From Pseudomonas fluorescens (lineage in GTDB: Bacteria > Pseudomonadota > Gammaproteobacteria > Pseudomonadales > Pseudomonadaceae), in NCBI RefSeq assembly GCF_018614655.1, contig NZ_JAGGOG010000016.1:363785-421669 (forward strand): a DNA stretch of 57,885 bases, read 5' to 3'. Positions 17,312-25,624 of this stretch are shown here, in pieces. A program made the position numbers and the translations under genes. Below the pieces are notes generated by a model. That model did not search any database and had not been told where the DNA came from. It saw only the letters and a program-made list of their open reading frames with translations. How positions within the stretch are numbered: position 1 is the first letter of the stretch; every line of letters starts with the position of its first letter.

Positions 17312-17414
17312 TGTAGCCGCTGCCGAGGTACGAGGCTGCGATGGGTAGCGAAGCGACCCTCGAGGGCGGTCCTGCGGACACGCATCGCAGCCTCGTACCT
17401 CGGCAGCGGCTACA
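17312..17414. repeat. Single ~103-bp palindromic repeat between quiP and the GST gene
   Basis: It starts TGTAGCCGCTGCCGAGGTAC and ends GTACCTCGGCAGCGGCTACA, a perfect 20-bp terminal inversion. It is the same family as the array at 14375-14764 but with a different centre (GGGTAGCGAAGCGACCCTCG). It lies 5 bp past the stop of the minus-strand GST gene and may act as its 3' hairpin. Confidence 0.85.
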
Positions 17415-17419
17415 AAGCA

Positions 17420-18064
17420 TCAGGACTTCGGCGGATTCACTTTTGCCACCAGTTCATAAGCCCGTACCGTCGCCGGCCGTTCTTTGATGTGGTTGAACCA
17501 ACGCTGCAGATGTGGGAAGTCTTCCAGCTTTTGACTCTGCCACTTGTGGGAAACAATCCACGGGTAAATCGCCATGTCAGCGATGCTGTAGTCCTCACCT
17601 GCTACAAACGTGCGGTCTGCCAGGCGCCGATCCAGCACGCCATATAAGCGGGCGGTTTCATCGATGTACCGCTTGATCGCGTAGGGGATTTTTTCCGGAG
17701 CGAACTGGCTGAAGTGGTGATTCTGCCCTGCCATTGGTCCCAGTCCACCCATTTGCCAGAACAGCCATTGCAGGACTTCCTGGCGAGTACGCAGGTCTTT
17801 GGGCAGGAACTGGCCGGTTTTTTCCGCCAGGTACAGCAGGATCGCGCCGGATTCAAAGAGCGAAATCGGAGCGCCGCCGTCGGTCGGGTTCTGATCGACG
17901 ATGGCCGGGATACGATTGTTAGGCGCGATTTTCAGGAAGTCAGGTTTGAACTGATCGCCCTGGCCAATGTTGATGGGATGCACCTCGTAAGGCAGACCGG
18001 CTTCTTCCAGAAACAACGAAATCTTGTGGCCGTTGGGGGTGGTCCAGTAGTACAGGTCGATCAT
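17420..18064 (-). CDS. Glutathione S-transferase family protein (YfcG/YghU-like)
   Basis: 214 residues from ATG giving MIDLYYWTTPNGHKISLFLEE, a thioredoxin-fold N-terminal domain (about 1-85) typical of the YfcG/Ure2-like class, where TTPNGHK holds the glutathione-contact Thr and Asn. The ESGAILLYLAEK block is the second glutathione site, and a helical C-terminal domain follows. E. coli YfcG is a disulfide-bond reductase using glutathione; a similar role is likely. It is upstream of the quiP-like gene on the same strand, the order known in P. aeruginosa, but a repeat separates them. Confidence 0.9.
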   Translation of the reverse strand: MIDLYYWTTPNGHKISLFLEEAGLPYEVHPINIGQGDQFKPDFLKIAPNNRIPAIVDQNPTDGGAPISLFESGAILLYLAEKTGQFLPKDLRTRQEVLQWLFWQMGGLGPMAGQNHHFSQFAPEKIPYAIKRYIDETARLYGVLDRRLADRTFVAGEDYSIADMAIYPWIVSHKWQSQKLEDFPHLQRWFNHIKERPATVRAYELVAKVNPPKS

Positions 18065-18199
18065 GAAGCTCTCCAAGAGTGGTAACGCTTGAGCGGATAG
18101 CAAACAGAGGTGTGGGCTGTTTTACTCCCGATGACTTGCCTGTAGGAATAGGTGATGTTCAAGTATCGAAAATTCAATGAAACATTTGGATCTATCGAT

Positions 18200-18751
18200 A
18201 TGGAAATCCGACCCGGTGCAGCGCTGATTCTGATTGACCAGCAAAAAGGTATTCATCATCCCAAGCTTGGGCGGCGTAATAACCCGCACGCCGAGGAGCG
18301 GATGCTCGCGCTGTTGGCCCATTGGCGACGCAATGATTGGCCGGTGATCCATGTGCAGCATTTGTCCCATTCACCGGAGTCGGTGTTCTGGCCTGAGCAG
18401 TCAGGTGTGGAGTTTCAGGAGGCGTTTTTTCCACAGGCGGGGGAGTGGTTGATTCAGAAGCGGGTACCGGATGCGTTTTGTGGTACGACGCTGGAGACGG
18501 GTTTACGCGATGCCAATATCGGGCAACTGGTGTTGGTGGGGGTGGCGACTAACAACTCGGTGGAGTCCACTGCCCGAACTGCCGGCAACCTGGGATTTGA
18601 GGCCTGGGTGATTGAGGACGCTTGCTACACCTTTGACAAGGCGGATTTCTTTGGCGAACTGCGCTCCGCTGAAGCGGTGCATGCCATGTCCCTGGGGAAC
18701 CTGCACGGCGAGTACGCGACGGTTATCTCTTCCGGGCAACTATTGGCTTAG
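18200..18751 (+). CDS. Isochorismatase-fold hydrolase with Ser at the Cys position
   Basis: 183 residues from ATG giving MEIRPGAALILIDQQKG; an alternative ATG at 18152 (with a possible AGG ribosome site) would add 16 residues. It has the isochorismatase-like fold with the catalytic Asp13 and Lys87 (IQKRVPDAF). The third position, usually Cys in GVATNxCVxxTA, is Ser120 here (GVATNNSVESTA). Amidase chemistry of the nicotinamidase type needs that Cys, so the reaction may differ; isochorismatases proper lack the Cys as well. Substrate unknown. It is divergent from the GST gene. Confidence 0.8.
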   Translation: MEIRPGAALILIDQQKGIHHPKLGRRNNPHAEERMLALLAHWRRNDWPVIHVQHLSHSPESVFWPEQSGVEFQEAFFPQAGEWLIQKRVPDAFCGTTLETGLRDANIGQLVLVGVATNNSVESTARTAGNLGFEAWVIEDACYTFDKADFFGELRSAEAVHAMSLGNLHGEYATVISSGQLLA

Positions 18752-18790
18752 TGCAATTTCTTGCTTTGAACACAAGCCCCGCAGTGGGGT

Positions 18791-18814
18791 GGCGAGGGAG
18801 TACATTCCCTCGCC
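18791..18814. terminator. Hairpin between convergent genes
   Basis: GGCGAGGGA, six bases and TCCCTCGCC form a 9-bp stem between the stop of the hydrolase gene and the convergent SEC-C gene. There is no T-run, so factor-independent termination is uncertain. Confidence 0.5.
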
Positions 18815-18823
18815 GGCGAAGCA

Positions 18824-19030
18824 TCACGCCCCGTGGCACTTCTTGAATTTTTTCGCACTGCCGCACGGGCATGGATCGTTGCGGCCCACGTCCTTCAATG
18901 TGTTGCGCACCGGCTCCTGGTGAGCGTGGCCGCAGTTTGGGCCGTGGACATGGCCGTGGTCGTGATCATGGTGATCGTGATCGTGATCGTGGTTGCAGTC
19001 AGGACCATGGACATGGGGTTGCTGAGTCAT
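18824..19030 (-). CDS. Small His-rich SEC-C zinc-binding protein
   Basis: 68 residues. The N-terminal half is a metal-binding tail with a duplicated motif HVHGPDCNH and HVHGPNCGH joined by a HDHDHDH run. The C-terminal half is a SEC-C zinc motif (RNDPCPCGSAKKFKKCH, about residues 50-66) as found at the end of SecA. No signal peptide, so it is cytoplasmic. The start overlaps the stop of the upstream lipoprotein gene by 4 bases, so they are translated together. Function is unknown; zinc or nickel storage or delivery is a reasonable inference. Confidence 0.85.
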   Translation of the reverse strand: MTQQPHVHGPDCNHDHDHDHHDHDHGHVHGPNCGHAHQEPVRNTLKDVGRNDPCPCGSAKKFKKCHGA

Positions 19031-19527
19031 CGATGTCGCTCCGGAATAAAATCACCGGGGATTATCTCGCCATTACGCAGCACGTGCACGTCGTTACCGA
19101 TGAATAATCCGGTTTTCAACTCGCCTTCAAGGCGATAGGGGATGGGCTGGCTCGGATTTTTCAGCATGACAACCAGTTCGCGGACTTGCGGCCACAGGTT
19201 GGTCCTTACCGATACCTTGAAAAACTTGTGGCCGCGGGGCGGTACGGTGAGCCATTCGTTGGACTCGCCTTCGGTCAGCAACAGGTCGTCCAGAGTGATT
19301 TTGTAGATCAGGCCGCGAACCGTCAGGTCGGAGTCATCGCGGTTATCGACGCGAAAGTACAGCTTGAACTTCTGCTCGAGTAATTTGGCCCGGACCAACT
19401 CGACCTTGACCAACTGCACCTGAGGCTCGGGCGCGTCATCGGCGAACCAGGACGCGCAGCCGCCAAGCCCGAAGGTGATCGCCAGCAGAAGGCTGAACGT
19501 CCTGAATATCGGTGCCTGATAAACCAT
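19027..19527 (-). CDS. LEA2/WHy-domain lipoprotein
   Basis: 166 residues from the ATG after an AAGGAG ribosome site. A signal peptide with lipobox GLGGC (Cys at about residue 23) makes it a lipoprotein. The body resembles the LEA type 2 (water-stress/hypersensitive-response) domain: VELVRAKLLEQKFKLYFRVDNRDDSDLTVRG is a beta-sandwich with the conserved N-R-D turn. Bacterial members are uncharacterised envelope proteins, possibly desiccation related. The ATGA overlap with the SEC-C gene downstream indicates an operon. Confidence 0.8.
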   Translation of the reverse strand: MVYQAPIFRTFSLLLAITFGLGGCASWFADDAPEPQVQLVKVELVRAKLLEQKFKLYFRVDNRDDSDLTVRGLIYKITLDDLLLTEGESNEWLTVPPRGHKFFKVSVRTNLWPQVRELVVMLKNPSQPIPYRLEGELKTGLFIGNDVHVLRNGEIIPGDFIPERHR

Positions 19528-19656
19528 GCCATTACTCCTTCTGGGAGCGAGGGTGCCTGATTCTTGCTCGCGATGGTCGTTAACGGTGACATGGATAGAC
19601 TGACACACATCGGTGCTTTCAGGCGGTTCATAGAAACACCCGCCGAAACAAGTGCT

Positions 19657-20127
19657 CTACAGGTAGCTTGAGCAGCACTTCTTGAATTTTTGCCCACTGC
19701 CGCACAGGCAAGCATCGTTACGCCCAGCCTTTGCTTCTACCGTCGGATCGATGAAGTACCAACGCCCATCATTCTGTACGAAGGATGACTGTTCCCTGTG
19801 GCTGTGTTCGCCGGTGCTGTCATGCCAGCGGGCGGTAAAGGTGACGAAGGCGTGCTCGGGTTGCCCACCGAACACCTCCGAGCTTTCCACCTCAAGACCC
19901 AGCCAGGTGCTTTGGGCGCTCCAGGCGCTGATGGCTTCGCGGTCCAGGCCGGACTGTTGCGCCGGCAGTGTCGTGGCCACCAGATAGTCCACCAAGCCCA
20001 GCACGTAAGCGCTGTAGCGCGAACGCATCAGCGCGCTGGCGCAAGGTGCGGGGTGGCCGGCGTGATAATGGCCGCAGCAGGCATCCAGCAGGTTGCCACT
20101 GCCGCATGGGCAAATGGATGTACTCAT
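19657..20127 (-). CDS. YchJ-family (UPF0225) SEC-C protein
   Basis: 156 residues. An N-terminal SEC-C-like Cys motif (CPCGSGNLLDACCGHYH) and a C-terminal one (RNDACLCGSGQKFKKCC) flank a central NTF2-like region beginning SALMRSRYSAYVLGLVDYL. This is the YchJ architecture, a widespread zinc-binding cytoplasmic protein of unknown function. It starts 4 bp after the stop of the upstream minus-strand DUF6231-like gene, so the two are co-transcribed. Confidence 0.92.
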   Translation of the reverse strand: MSTSICPCGSGNLLDACCGHYHAGHPAPCASALMRSRYSAYVLGLVDYLVATTLPAQQSGLDREAISAWSAQSTWLGLEVESSEVFGGQPEHAFVTFTARWHDSTGEHSHREQSSFVQNDGRWYFIDPTVEAKAGRNDACLCGSGQKFKKCCSSYL

Positions 20128-20131
20128 CGGG

Positions 20132-20629
20132 TTACCACCAATACTTTCCGAAGTTTTCCGGGTTGGCCCAGAAGCGGGCGTTCAGCCAGTCCGGCACCTG
20201 TTTATAGTCAAGCAGATCGTAGGTAAACAGCGTCAATACTTGATCATCACGCTGAAAACGCTCGCTGGCTTGCAGGGCCAGGGAGAAAAAGTCGGTTTCC
20301 TTCCAGTCGCACGCGCCGAGGTCCACCAGTACCGCGATGCGGCTGGCATTGAGGTTACGAATGCCACCCAACAGCGTCAGACCCGCAGGTTTTGACAGGT
20401 GTTCCAGGCAATCGACCACCAGCGCCAGATCAAAGCGCTGGGCGGCCAATGTTTCAGGCAAAGGTCCTGGCTTGGCGAACGACACGACGGTATCGGGATG
20501 TGCCTCTTTGAACGCATCAAGGGCCCCGAACTGACTCGCACCCAATAGCAGCAGGCGTTTTGGGGCATGCAGATCGAGCAAGGCAGCGAGCGCTTGCTGA
20601 GGTGTACGGGAAGAAATACCGGCGGTCAT
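20132..20629 (-). CDS. Conserved hypothetical protein (DUF6231-like)
   Basis: 165 residues, no signal peptide. RLLLLGASQFGALDAFKE followed by DLALVVDCLEHL resembles the nucleotide-binding half of a methyltransferase fold, but the Gly-rich motif is incomplete, so activity is doubtful. I recall this as a conserved Pseudomonas protein of the DUF6231 type. It lies directly upstream of the YchJ-like gene. Confidence 0.7.
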   Translation of the reverse strand: MTAGISSRTPQQALAALLDLHAPKRLLLLGASQFGALDAFKEAHPDTVVSFAKPGPLPETLAAQRFDLALVVDCLEHLSKPAGLTLLGGIRNLNASRIAVLVDLGACDWKETDFFSLALQASERFQRDDQVLTLFTYDLLDYKQVPDWLNARFWANPENFGKYWW

Positions 20630-20820
20630 CGAAAATCCTCACATCTGGACCGTAGAGACTAGCCTGCCTGAGCGTGCGGGCCTAGAGCGGGGCGCTGGAT
20701 AAAGTCTGCGAACAGCGTTCTCGGCCAATGAATACTGGGGTGTGACACGCTGGCGCAGATGAAAAGAGCGGTCTTTACTCCAGCCATCGGCTCCCGGCCG
20801 ATCCCCTCAGGAGAAATCAA

Positions 20821-21513
20821 ATGAGCATCATGCGGACAGCTCTACCCTTGGTTCTGCTAACCGGAGTATTGACAGGTTGCGCAGGCTTGCAGAAAACCGA
20901 CTGGCCCACCTGCGCTGCCCTTGGCGGGGTGACCGGCGCCGCCCTCGGCGCGACCGAAAGTTCGTCATGGGCGGGCGGTGGCGCGCTGTTGATTGGCGGT
21001 ATGGCCGGCGCCTGGTGCTGGGTCCATGGCGACGGTGACGAAGACGGCGATGGCGTGCCAGACAGCCGCGACAAGTGCCCGGGCACCCCCAAAGGCGTGC
21101 AGGTTGATGCCAATGGCTGCCCACCGGCACCTGTAGCGGTGGTCGAGGAAGTGGTGGTGGTCACGGAAGAAACCATCGTGATTCGCGATGTTCACTTCCA
21201 GTTCGACTCGGCCAAGCTCACGGCGGCGGATAAAACCAAACTCGACATCATCGCCACTCGTCTGAAAAAAGAAGCCCCGAGCGCGCAACTGCGCGTCAGC
21301 GGCCATACCGACAGCGTCGGCAAAGACGCCTACAACCAAAAACTCTCGGAAAAACGCGCCCATTCGGTGACCGATTATCTGGTCAGTTCCGGCGTACCCC
21401 ACAGCAGCTTCGTCTCGGTAACCGGGGCGGGTGAAAGCCATCCGGTGGCAGACAACAAAACTGCAGAAGGCCGCGCCCTCAATCGTCGGGTTGAGGTTCA
21501 GATCAACCGCTGA
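20821..21513 (+). CDS. OmpA-family outer-membrane lipoprotein with thrombospondin type 3-like repeat
   Basis: 230 residues. The signal peptide ends in a lipobox LTGC (Cys at about residue 20). A glycine-rich segment (ALGGVTGAALGATES, about 38-65) looks like a glycine zipper. Then comes an acidic calcium-binding-type repeat (DGDEDGDGVPDSRDKCPGTP, about 71-90) and a C-terminal OmpA peptidoglycan-binding domain (about 120-230; FQFDSAKLTAADKTKL, SGHTDSVGKDAYNQKLSEKRA, NRRVEVQI). It should tether the outer membrane to peptidoglycan. An AGGAGA ribosome site precedes the ATG. Confidence 0.93.
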   Translation: MSIMRTALPLVLLTGVLTGCAGLQKTDWPTCAALGGVTGAALGATESSSWAGGGALLIGGMAGAWCWVHGDGDEDGDGVPDSRDKCPGTPKGVQVDANGCPPAPVAVVEEVVVVTEETIVIRDVHFQFDSAKLTAADKTKLDIIATRLKKEAPSAQLRVSGHTDSVGKDAYNQKLSEKRAHSVTDYLVSSGVPHSSFVSVTGAGESHPVADNKTAEGRALNRRVEVQINR

Positions 21514-21523
21514 CAGATCCATC

Positions 21524-21549
21524 GCCCCTGTGGGCTCCACAGGGGCTTT
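21524..21549 (+). terminator. Terminator after the OmpA-type gene
   Basis: GCCCCTGTGG, a 3-base loop and CCACAGGGGC followed by TTTG, 10 bases past the stop. The stem is strong and the T-run short. Confidence 0.7.
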
Positions 21550-21652
21550 GCTGGTCCACTCGCCCTCAAGTTTTTTTATCCTTCACTGGCAAATCGCCTG
21601 TAGAAGTCGTTACTGTGCGCCCAAAGAATAATGTGCAAGGGGAGCGTGCGGG

Positions 21653-21946
21653 ATGAAGGTGTTTTGGGGGTTGGGGAAGTTCCTGACGTTGTTGTTCTGG
21701 GTTGTAGTGGTGATCAACTTGTTCAAACCGTTGATCAATCCGTTTCATCTGTTGGTCAACCTGGCCGGCAGTCTTTTGCTTGTGACCCATCTGTTGGAGT
21801 TGCTGTTATTCAACGGCAGCGTGAAAAACCGTGCCCATCCCTGGCGTGACCGTTTGCAGATTTTGCTGGTGGGTATGTTCCATTTGCAGAGCCTTCCGGC
21901 GCCCGTACCCGTTGCTGATGTAAATGAGGAGGCCAATCATGCGTAA
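21653..21946 (+). CDS. DUF1145 small inner-membrane protein
   Basis: 97 residues with two hydrophobic segments (about 8-24 and 32-52), the second containing the family-like LVNLAGSLLLVTHLLELLLF. GGGGAG precedes the start. Function unknown. The last eight bases overlap the start of the collagen-like gene, whose ribosome site lies within this gene, so the two are translationally coupled. Confidence 0.85.
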   Translation: MKVFWGLGKFLTLLFWVVVVINLFKPLINPFHLLVNLAGSLLLVTHLLELLLFNGSVKNRAHPWRDRLQILLVGMFHLQSLPAPVPVADVNEEANHA

Positions 21947-22697
21947 GGTTTTTCTATTGGCCCTGCTGGTTAGCCCTGTAGCCATTGCCCAGAGCGTCAG
22001 CGTCGAGACCAACTCGTTGATGCGCCTGCCCAACAGCAGCAGTGTGTTGCAGCTGGAGCGGCTGGACGTGGCTGATTACGGCACTTTGCTGATTCCTTCC
22101 ACGGTCACCCAGGTCAATGTCGACGAATTGCACCTGGGCCGCGAAGCCCGGATCGCCATCGTGCCCAGCAGCACCGGCCTGCAACTGCAGGTGCGCCACG
22201 CGCAACTGGAGCATGGCAGCCAGATCACCTCTCGCGGCGCCCCCGGGACCCATGAGAAACCGGCCAAGCCGGGACGTGACCTGACCTTGCGTATCCAATC
22301 CTTGAGCGCCGATGAACTGTCGGTGGACGCCCGGGGTGGCGCCGGAGCCCAAGGTTATTCCGGCCTTGACGGTGCCAATGGTGAAGACCCGGGTTGTACC
22401 TGGGGCTCGGCCGGGCGCGGTGCCAATGGTGACAACGGAGGTGACGGGTTGGCAGGTGCTGCGGGCGCGCAGGTACGGGTCGAATTGCCTCAGGATTATC
22501 CGAGCGAGCAGATCAAGGTTTGGGTGGATGGTGGCGCCGGTGGTTTGGCGGGTACCGCGGGCAAGCCTGGAAAGGGTGGGCAGTCCAAGGGTTGCCTGGT
22601 GTATCGCGCCGATGGCGGCGAGAAAGGCCGGCCGGGGCTTGAAGGGCAGCCGGGTGTGGCGGGGCCTGCGGGTTCTGTGACCGTTCAGCGCCTCTGA
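21939..22697 (+). CDS. Secreted protein with collagen-like Gly-rich region
   Basis: 252 residues from the second ATG (MRKVFLLALLVSPVAIAQS), which has GAGGAGG correctly spaced upstream; the first ATG at 21924 overlaps that site. After the signal peptide comes a beta-rich part (about 20-125). From about residue 133 glycine-rich stretches follow (GYSGLDGANGEDPG, GKPGKGGQSKG, GRPGLEGQPGVAGPAG), partly in Gly-X-Y register. Two Cys residues lie within the Gly-rich part (CTWGSAGRG, KGCLVY). Likely exported to the periplasm or surface; role unknown. Confidence 0.75.
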   Translation: MRKVFLLALLVSPVAIAQSVSVETNSLMRLPNSSSVLQLERLDVADYGTLLIPSTVTQVNVDELHLGREARIAIVPSSTGLQLQVRHAQLEHGSQITSRGAPGTHEKPAKPGRDLTLRIQSLSADELSVDARGGAGAQGYSGLDGANGEDPGCTWGSAGRGANGDNGGDGLAGAAGAQVRVELPQDYPSEQIKVWVDGGAGGLAGTAGKPGKGGQSKGCLVYRADGGEKGRPGLEGQPGVAGPAGSVTVQRL

Positions 22698-22709
22698 ATC
22701 GAATGATCT

Positions 22710-22804
22710 GACGCCTTCGCGAGCAGGCCCGCTCCCACACTTGACCGTGTACATCCTGAAGGAATGCGGTCGAAATGTGGGAGCGGGCTTGCTCGCGAAG
22801 GCGG
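22710..22804. repeat. REPIN (inverted REP pair)
   Basis: CTTCGCGAGCAGGCCCGCTC and its near complement GAGCGGGCTTGCTCGCGAAG form two outward arms separated by about 50 bp. It lies directly after the collagen-like gene and before the convergent membrane-protein gene, probably doubling as a 3' hairpin. Confidence 0.85.
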
Positions 22805-22817
22805 TGTATGGGGCGCT

Positions 22818-23282
22818 TCAGAACATCGGCCGTGCCGACGCCACGGCCACCAGCACCAACCCGACAATCAGATTGATCCCCACCAACTTGCGAATTTGCC
22901 CCAGGGCAGCAGCACCTGCCGGCCAATCCTCAGCCGCCACCGCCGTGCGCAGTTCCGGCAGCTTCAGCGCCTGGATGCGGATAAACAGCGCCGTCATCAC
23001 CACATACAAGCCCATCATGATCTGCACATAACGCGGCGCGGTCTCAAACCCGTTGAAGCGCAATTGCAGCAGGCCGACACCGCTGATCGGCAATACCAGC
23101 ACCGCCACCCAGACCCACACGAAAAAACGTTGAAACACATTCACCCACAGTTTCAGCCGTGCAGGGCCCTCAAGCGCGGCCATGGCGGCCGGGCGCAGGA
23201 TCATCCAGGCGAAAAACATACCGCCGACCCAGATCAGGGCGGCCAGTACATGCAGGGTGTAAGCGAGGCTAAAGACGGTCAT
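22818..23282 (-). CDS. CopD-family integral membrane protein
   Basis: 154 residues with four membrane helices. The first helix carries His (SLAYTLHVLAALIWVGGMFFAWM), a pattern shared by the CopD/YphA-like membrane family, some of which bind haem or copper. No soluble domain. It is convergent with the collagen-like gene and divergent from dinG. A metal role is only an inference from the family. Confidence 0.8.
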   Translation of the reverse strand: MTVFSLAYTLHVLAALIWVGGMFFAWMILRPAAMAALEGPARLKLWVNVFQRFFVWVWVAVLVLPISGVGLLQLRFNGFETAPRYVQIMMGLYVVMTALFIRIQALKLPELRTAVAAEDWPAGAAALGQIRKLVGINLIVGLVLVAVASARPMF

Positions 23283-23381
23283 TGGGGTACTCCGTTCTGC
23301 GCGGGATTAATTAGCGGGGTATGATAGCGGCCGATCCGAACCACTGAAAATTTATCCAGCGTTTTTTGCGCCCGACTATCC

Positions 23382-25526
23382 ATGATCAGCACTGAACTCA
23401 AAACCACGATCCAGGGCGCCTACACGCGTTTTCTCGAAGCCAAGAGCTTGAAACCGCGGTACGGCCAGCGCCTGATGATCGCTGAAGTCGCCAAGGTCCT
23501 CGGAGATATCGACACCGACGACGAAGGCCGGCGCAGTGGCGACCCTGCGGTGGTGGCTGTCGAAGCCGGCACCGGTACCGGGAAAACCGTGGCCTACAGC
23601 CTGGCCGCGATCCCCACCGCCAAGGCCGCAGGCAAGCGCCTGGTGATTGCCACGGCTACCGTGGCCCTGCAGGAACAGATCGTCTACAAAGACCTGCCGG
23701 ACTTGATGCGCAACAGCGGCCTGAACTTTACCTTCGCCCTGGCCAAGGGCCGTGGCCGGTATATGTGCCTGTCCAAGCTCGACGTGCTGTTGCAGGAAGG
23801 CCATGCGCAAACTGCCACTGCGTCGTTGTTCGAAGAAGAAGGCTTCAAGATCGAGGTCGATGAGGCCAGTCAGAAGCTGTTTACCAGCATGATCGAGAAG
23901 CTGGCCGGTAATAAGTGGGACGGCGACCGCGACAGCTGGCCCAATGCGCTGGAAGATTCCGACTGGGCTCGCCTGACCACCGACCATAGCCAATGCACCA
24001 ACCGCCACTGCCCCAATTTCGGCCAGTGCGCCTTCTACAAGGCCCGGGAAGGCATGGGCAAGGTCGACGTTATCGTCACCAACCATGACATGGTCCTCGC
24101 CGACCTGGCCCTGGGCGGCGGCGCCGTGCTGCCGGACCCGCGTGACACGCTCTACGTGTTCGACGAAGGTCACCACCTGCCGGACAAGGCCATCGGCCAC
24201 TTCGCCCACTACACTCGGCTGCGTTCCACTGCCGACTGGCTGGAAACCACCGCCAAGAACCTCACCAAGTTGCTGGCCCAGCACCCATTGCCCGGCGATC
24301 TCGGTAAGTTCATCGAGCAGGTTCCGGAGCTGGCGCGAGAGATCAAGACCCAACAACAGTTCATGTTCAGCGCCTGTGAGCAGGTAGCGGACTTCAAGCC
24401 CGGCGAAGATGTGGAAGGCCGCGAGCGCCCGCGCCACCGTTTTGTCGGCGGGATGATTCCCGAGCATATGCGGGAAATGGGCATTGAGTTGAAGAAGGGC
24501 TTCTCCCGCCTGACCGACCTGTTCACCCGCCTGACTGATCTGCTCAAGGAAGGCATGGATGGCGAGGTTAACATCGGCATCGCCAGCAACCAGGCCGAAG
24601 AGTGGTACCCGCTGTTTGGCAGCCTGTTGTCCCGCTCCCAGGGCAACTGGGAGCTGTGGACAGCGTTCACCGCCGAAGACCCGGAAGACAACCCGCCCAT
24701 GGCCCGCTGGCTGACGCTGTCGGAAAGCGGTGCGCTGTTCGATATCGAGGTCAACGCCAGCCCGATCCTCGCGGCGGAAATGCTGCGGCGCAACCTGTGG
24801 AACGTGGCCTATGGTGCCTTGGTTACCTCGGCAACGCTGACGGCCCTGGGCACCTTCGATCGATTTCGTATGCGCGCCGGCCTGCCAAAAACGGCCGTCA
24901 CTGCAGTGGTGCCGAGTCCGTTCCATCACGCCGATGCCGGCGTGCTGCGGGTACCCGACCTCAAGGCCGACCCACGGGATGCGCCGGCCCACACGGCGGC
25001 GATCATCCGTGACCTGCCGTCTTTGGTGGAAGGTTCCAAAGGTACCCTGGTGCTGTTCTCGTCCCGCAAGCAGATGCAGGACGTATTCGACGGCCTGGAC
25101 CGCGACTGGCGTAAACAGGTGTTTATCCAGGGTAACCTGTCGAAACAGGAAACCCTGAACAAGCACAAGGCGCGGGTTGATGGCGGTGACTCCAGCGTAT
25201 TGTTCGGCCTGGCGAGTTTCGCCGAGGGCGTGGACTTGCCCGGTGCCTACTGCGAACACGTGGTGATCGCCAAGATCCCGTTCTCGGTGCCGGATGATCC
25301 CGTTGAAGCGGCATTGGCCGAGTGGATCGAAGCCCGGGGCGGTAACCCGTTCATGGAAATCTCGGTGCCGGACGCGTCCTTGAAACTGGTCCAGGCCTGT
25401 GGTCGCCTGCTGCGTACCGAACAGGATCGCGGCACCATCACCTTGCTTGACCGCCGCTTGGTCACCCAACGTTACGGCAAAGCTATCCTTAACGCGTTGC
25501 CGCCGTTCCGCCGCGAAATATCTTGA
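23382..25526 (+). CDS. dinG: ATP-dependent DNA helicase DinG
   Basis: 714 residues, full-length DinG. This is a 5'-3' superfamily 2 helicase of the XPD type that resolves R-loops and other structures. Walker A EAGTGTGKTVAYS is at about residues 65-77, and the DEAH-type box is VFDEGHHLP. Four cysteines between them (YMCLSKL, CTNRHC, FGQC) should hold a 4Fe-4S cluster. The C-terminal helicase motif VVIAKIPFSVPDDP and LVQACGRLLRTEQDRG are present. I see no good ribosome site before the ATG. Confidence 0.95.
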   Translation: MISTELKTTIQGAYTRFLEAKSLKPRYGQRLMIAEVAKVLGDIDTDDEGRRSGDPAVVAVEAGTGTGKTVAYSLAAIPTAKAAGKRLVIATATVALQEQIVYKDLPDLMRNSGLNFTFALAKGRGRYMCLSKLDVLLQEGHAQTATASLFEEEGFKIEVDEASQKLFTSMIEKLAGNKWDGDRDSWPNALEDSDWARLTTDHSQCTNRHCPNFGQCAFYKAREGMGKVDVIVTNHDMVLADLALGGGAVLPDPRDTLYVFDEGHHLPDKAIGHFAHYTRLRSTADWLETTAKNLTKLLAQHPLPGDLGKFIEQVPELAREIKTQQQFMFSACEQVADFKPGEDVEGRERPRHRFVGGMIPEHMREMGIELKKGFSRLTDLFTRLTDLLKEGMDGEVNIGIASNQAEEWYPLFGSLLSRSQGNWELWTAFTAEDPEDNPPMARWLTLSESGALFDIEVNASPILAAEMLRRNLWNVAYGALVTSATLTALGTFDRFRMRAGLPKTAVTAVVPSPFHHADAGVLRVPDLKADPRDAPAHTAAIIRDLPSLVEGSKGTLVLFSSRKQMQDVFDGLDRDWRKQVFIQGNLSKQETLNKHKARVDGGDSSVLFGLASFAEGVDLPGAYCEHVVIAKIPFSVPDDPVEAALAEWIEARGGNPFMEISVPDASLKLVQACGRLLRTEQDRGTITLLDRRLVTQRYGKAILNALPPFRREIS

Positions 25527-25624
25527 GCCATCGTGGGCGAAATCGCCCACTTCGTGGTCTATCTCACCGTTATTGATTTATGTCATCAGGCCATTCATCG
25601 GCCGTTTGGGAGAACCTTGTTCGT

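Noticed and set aside
23376..25550. 724-codon open frame on the minus strand opposite dinG
   Set aside because: It mirrors dinG in the antisense frame, as GC-rich third positions produce. The dinG frame has intact helicase motifs; the antisense product is an uneven Gly/Gln/His-rich chain without recognisable domains.
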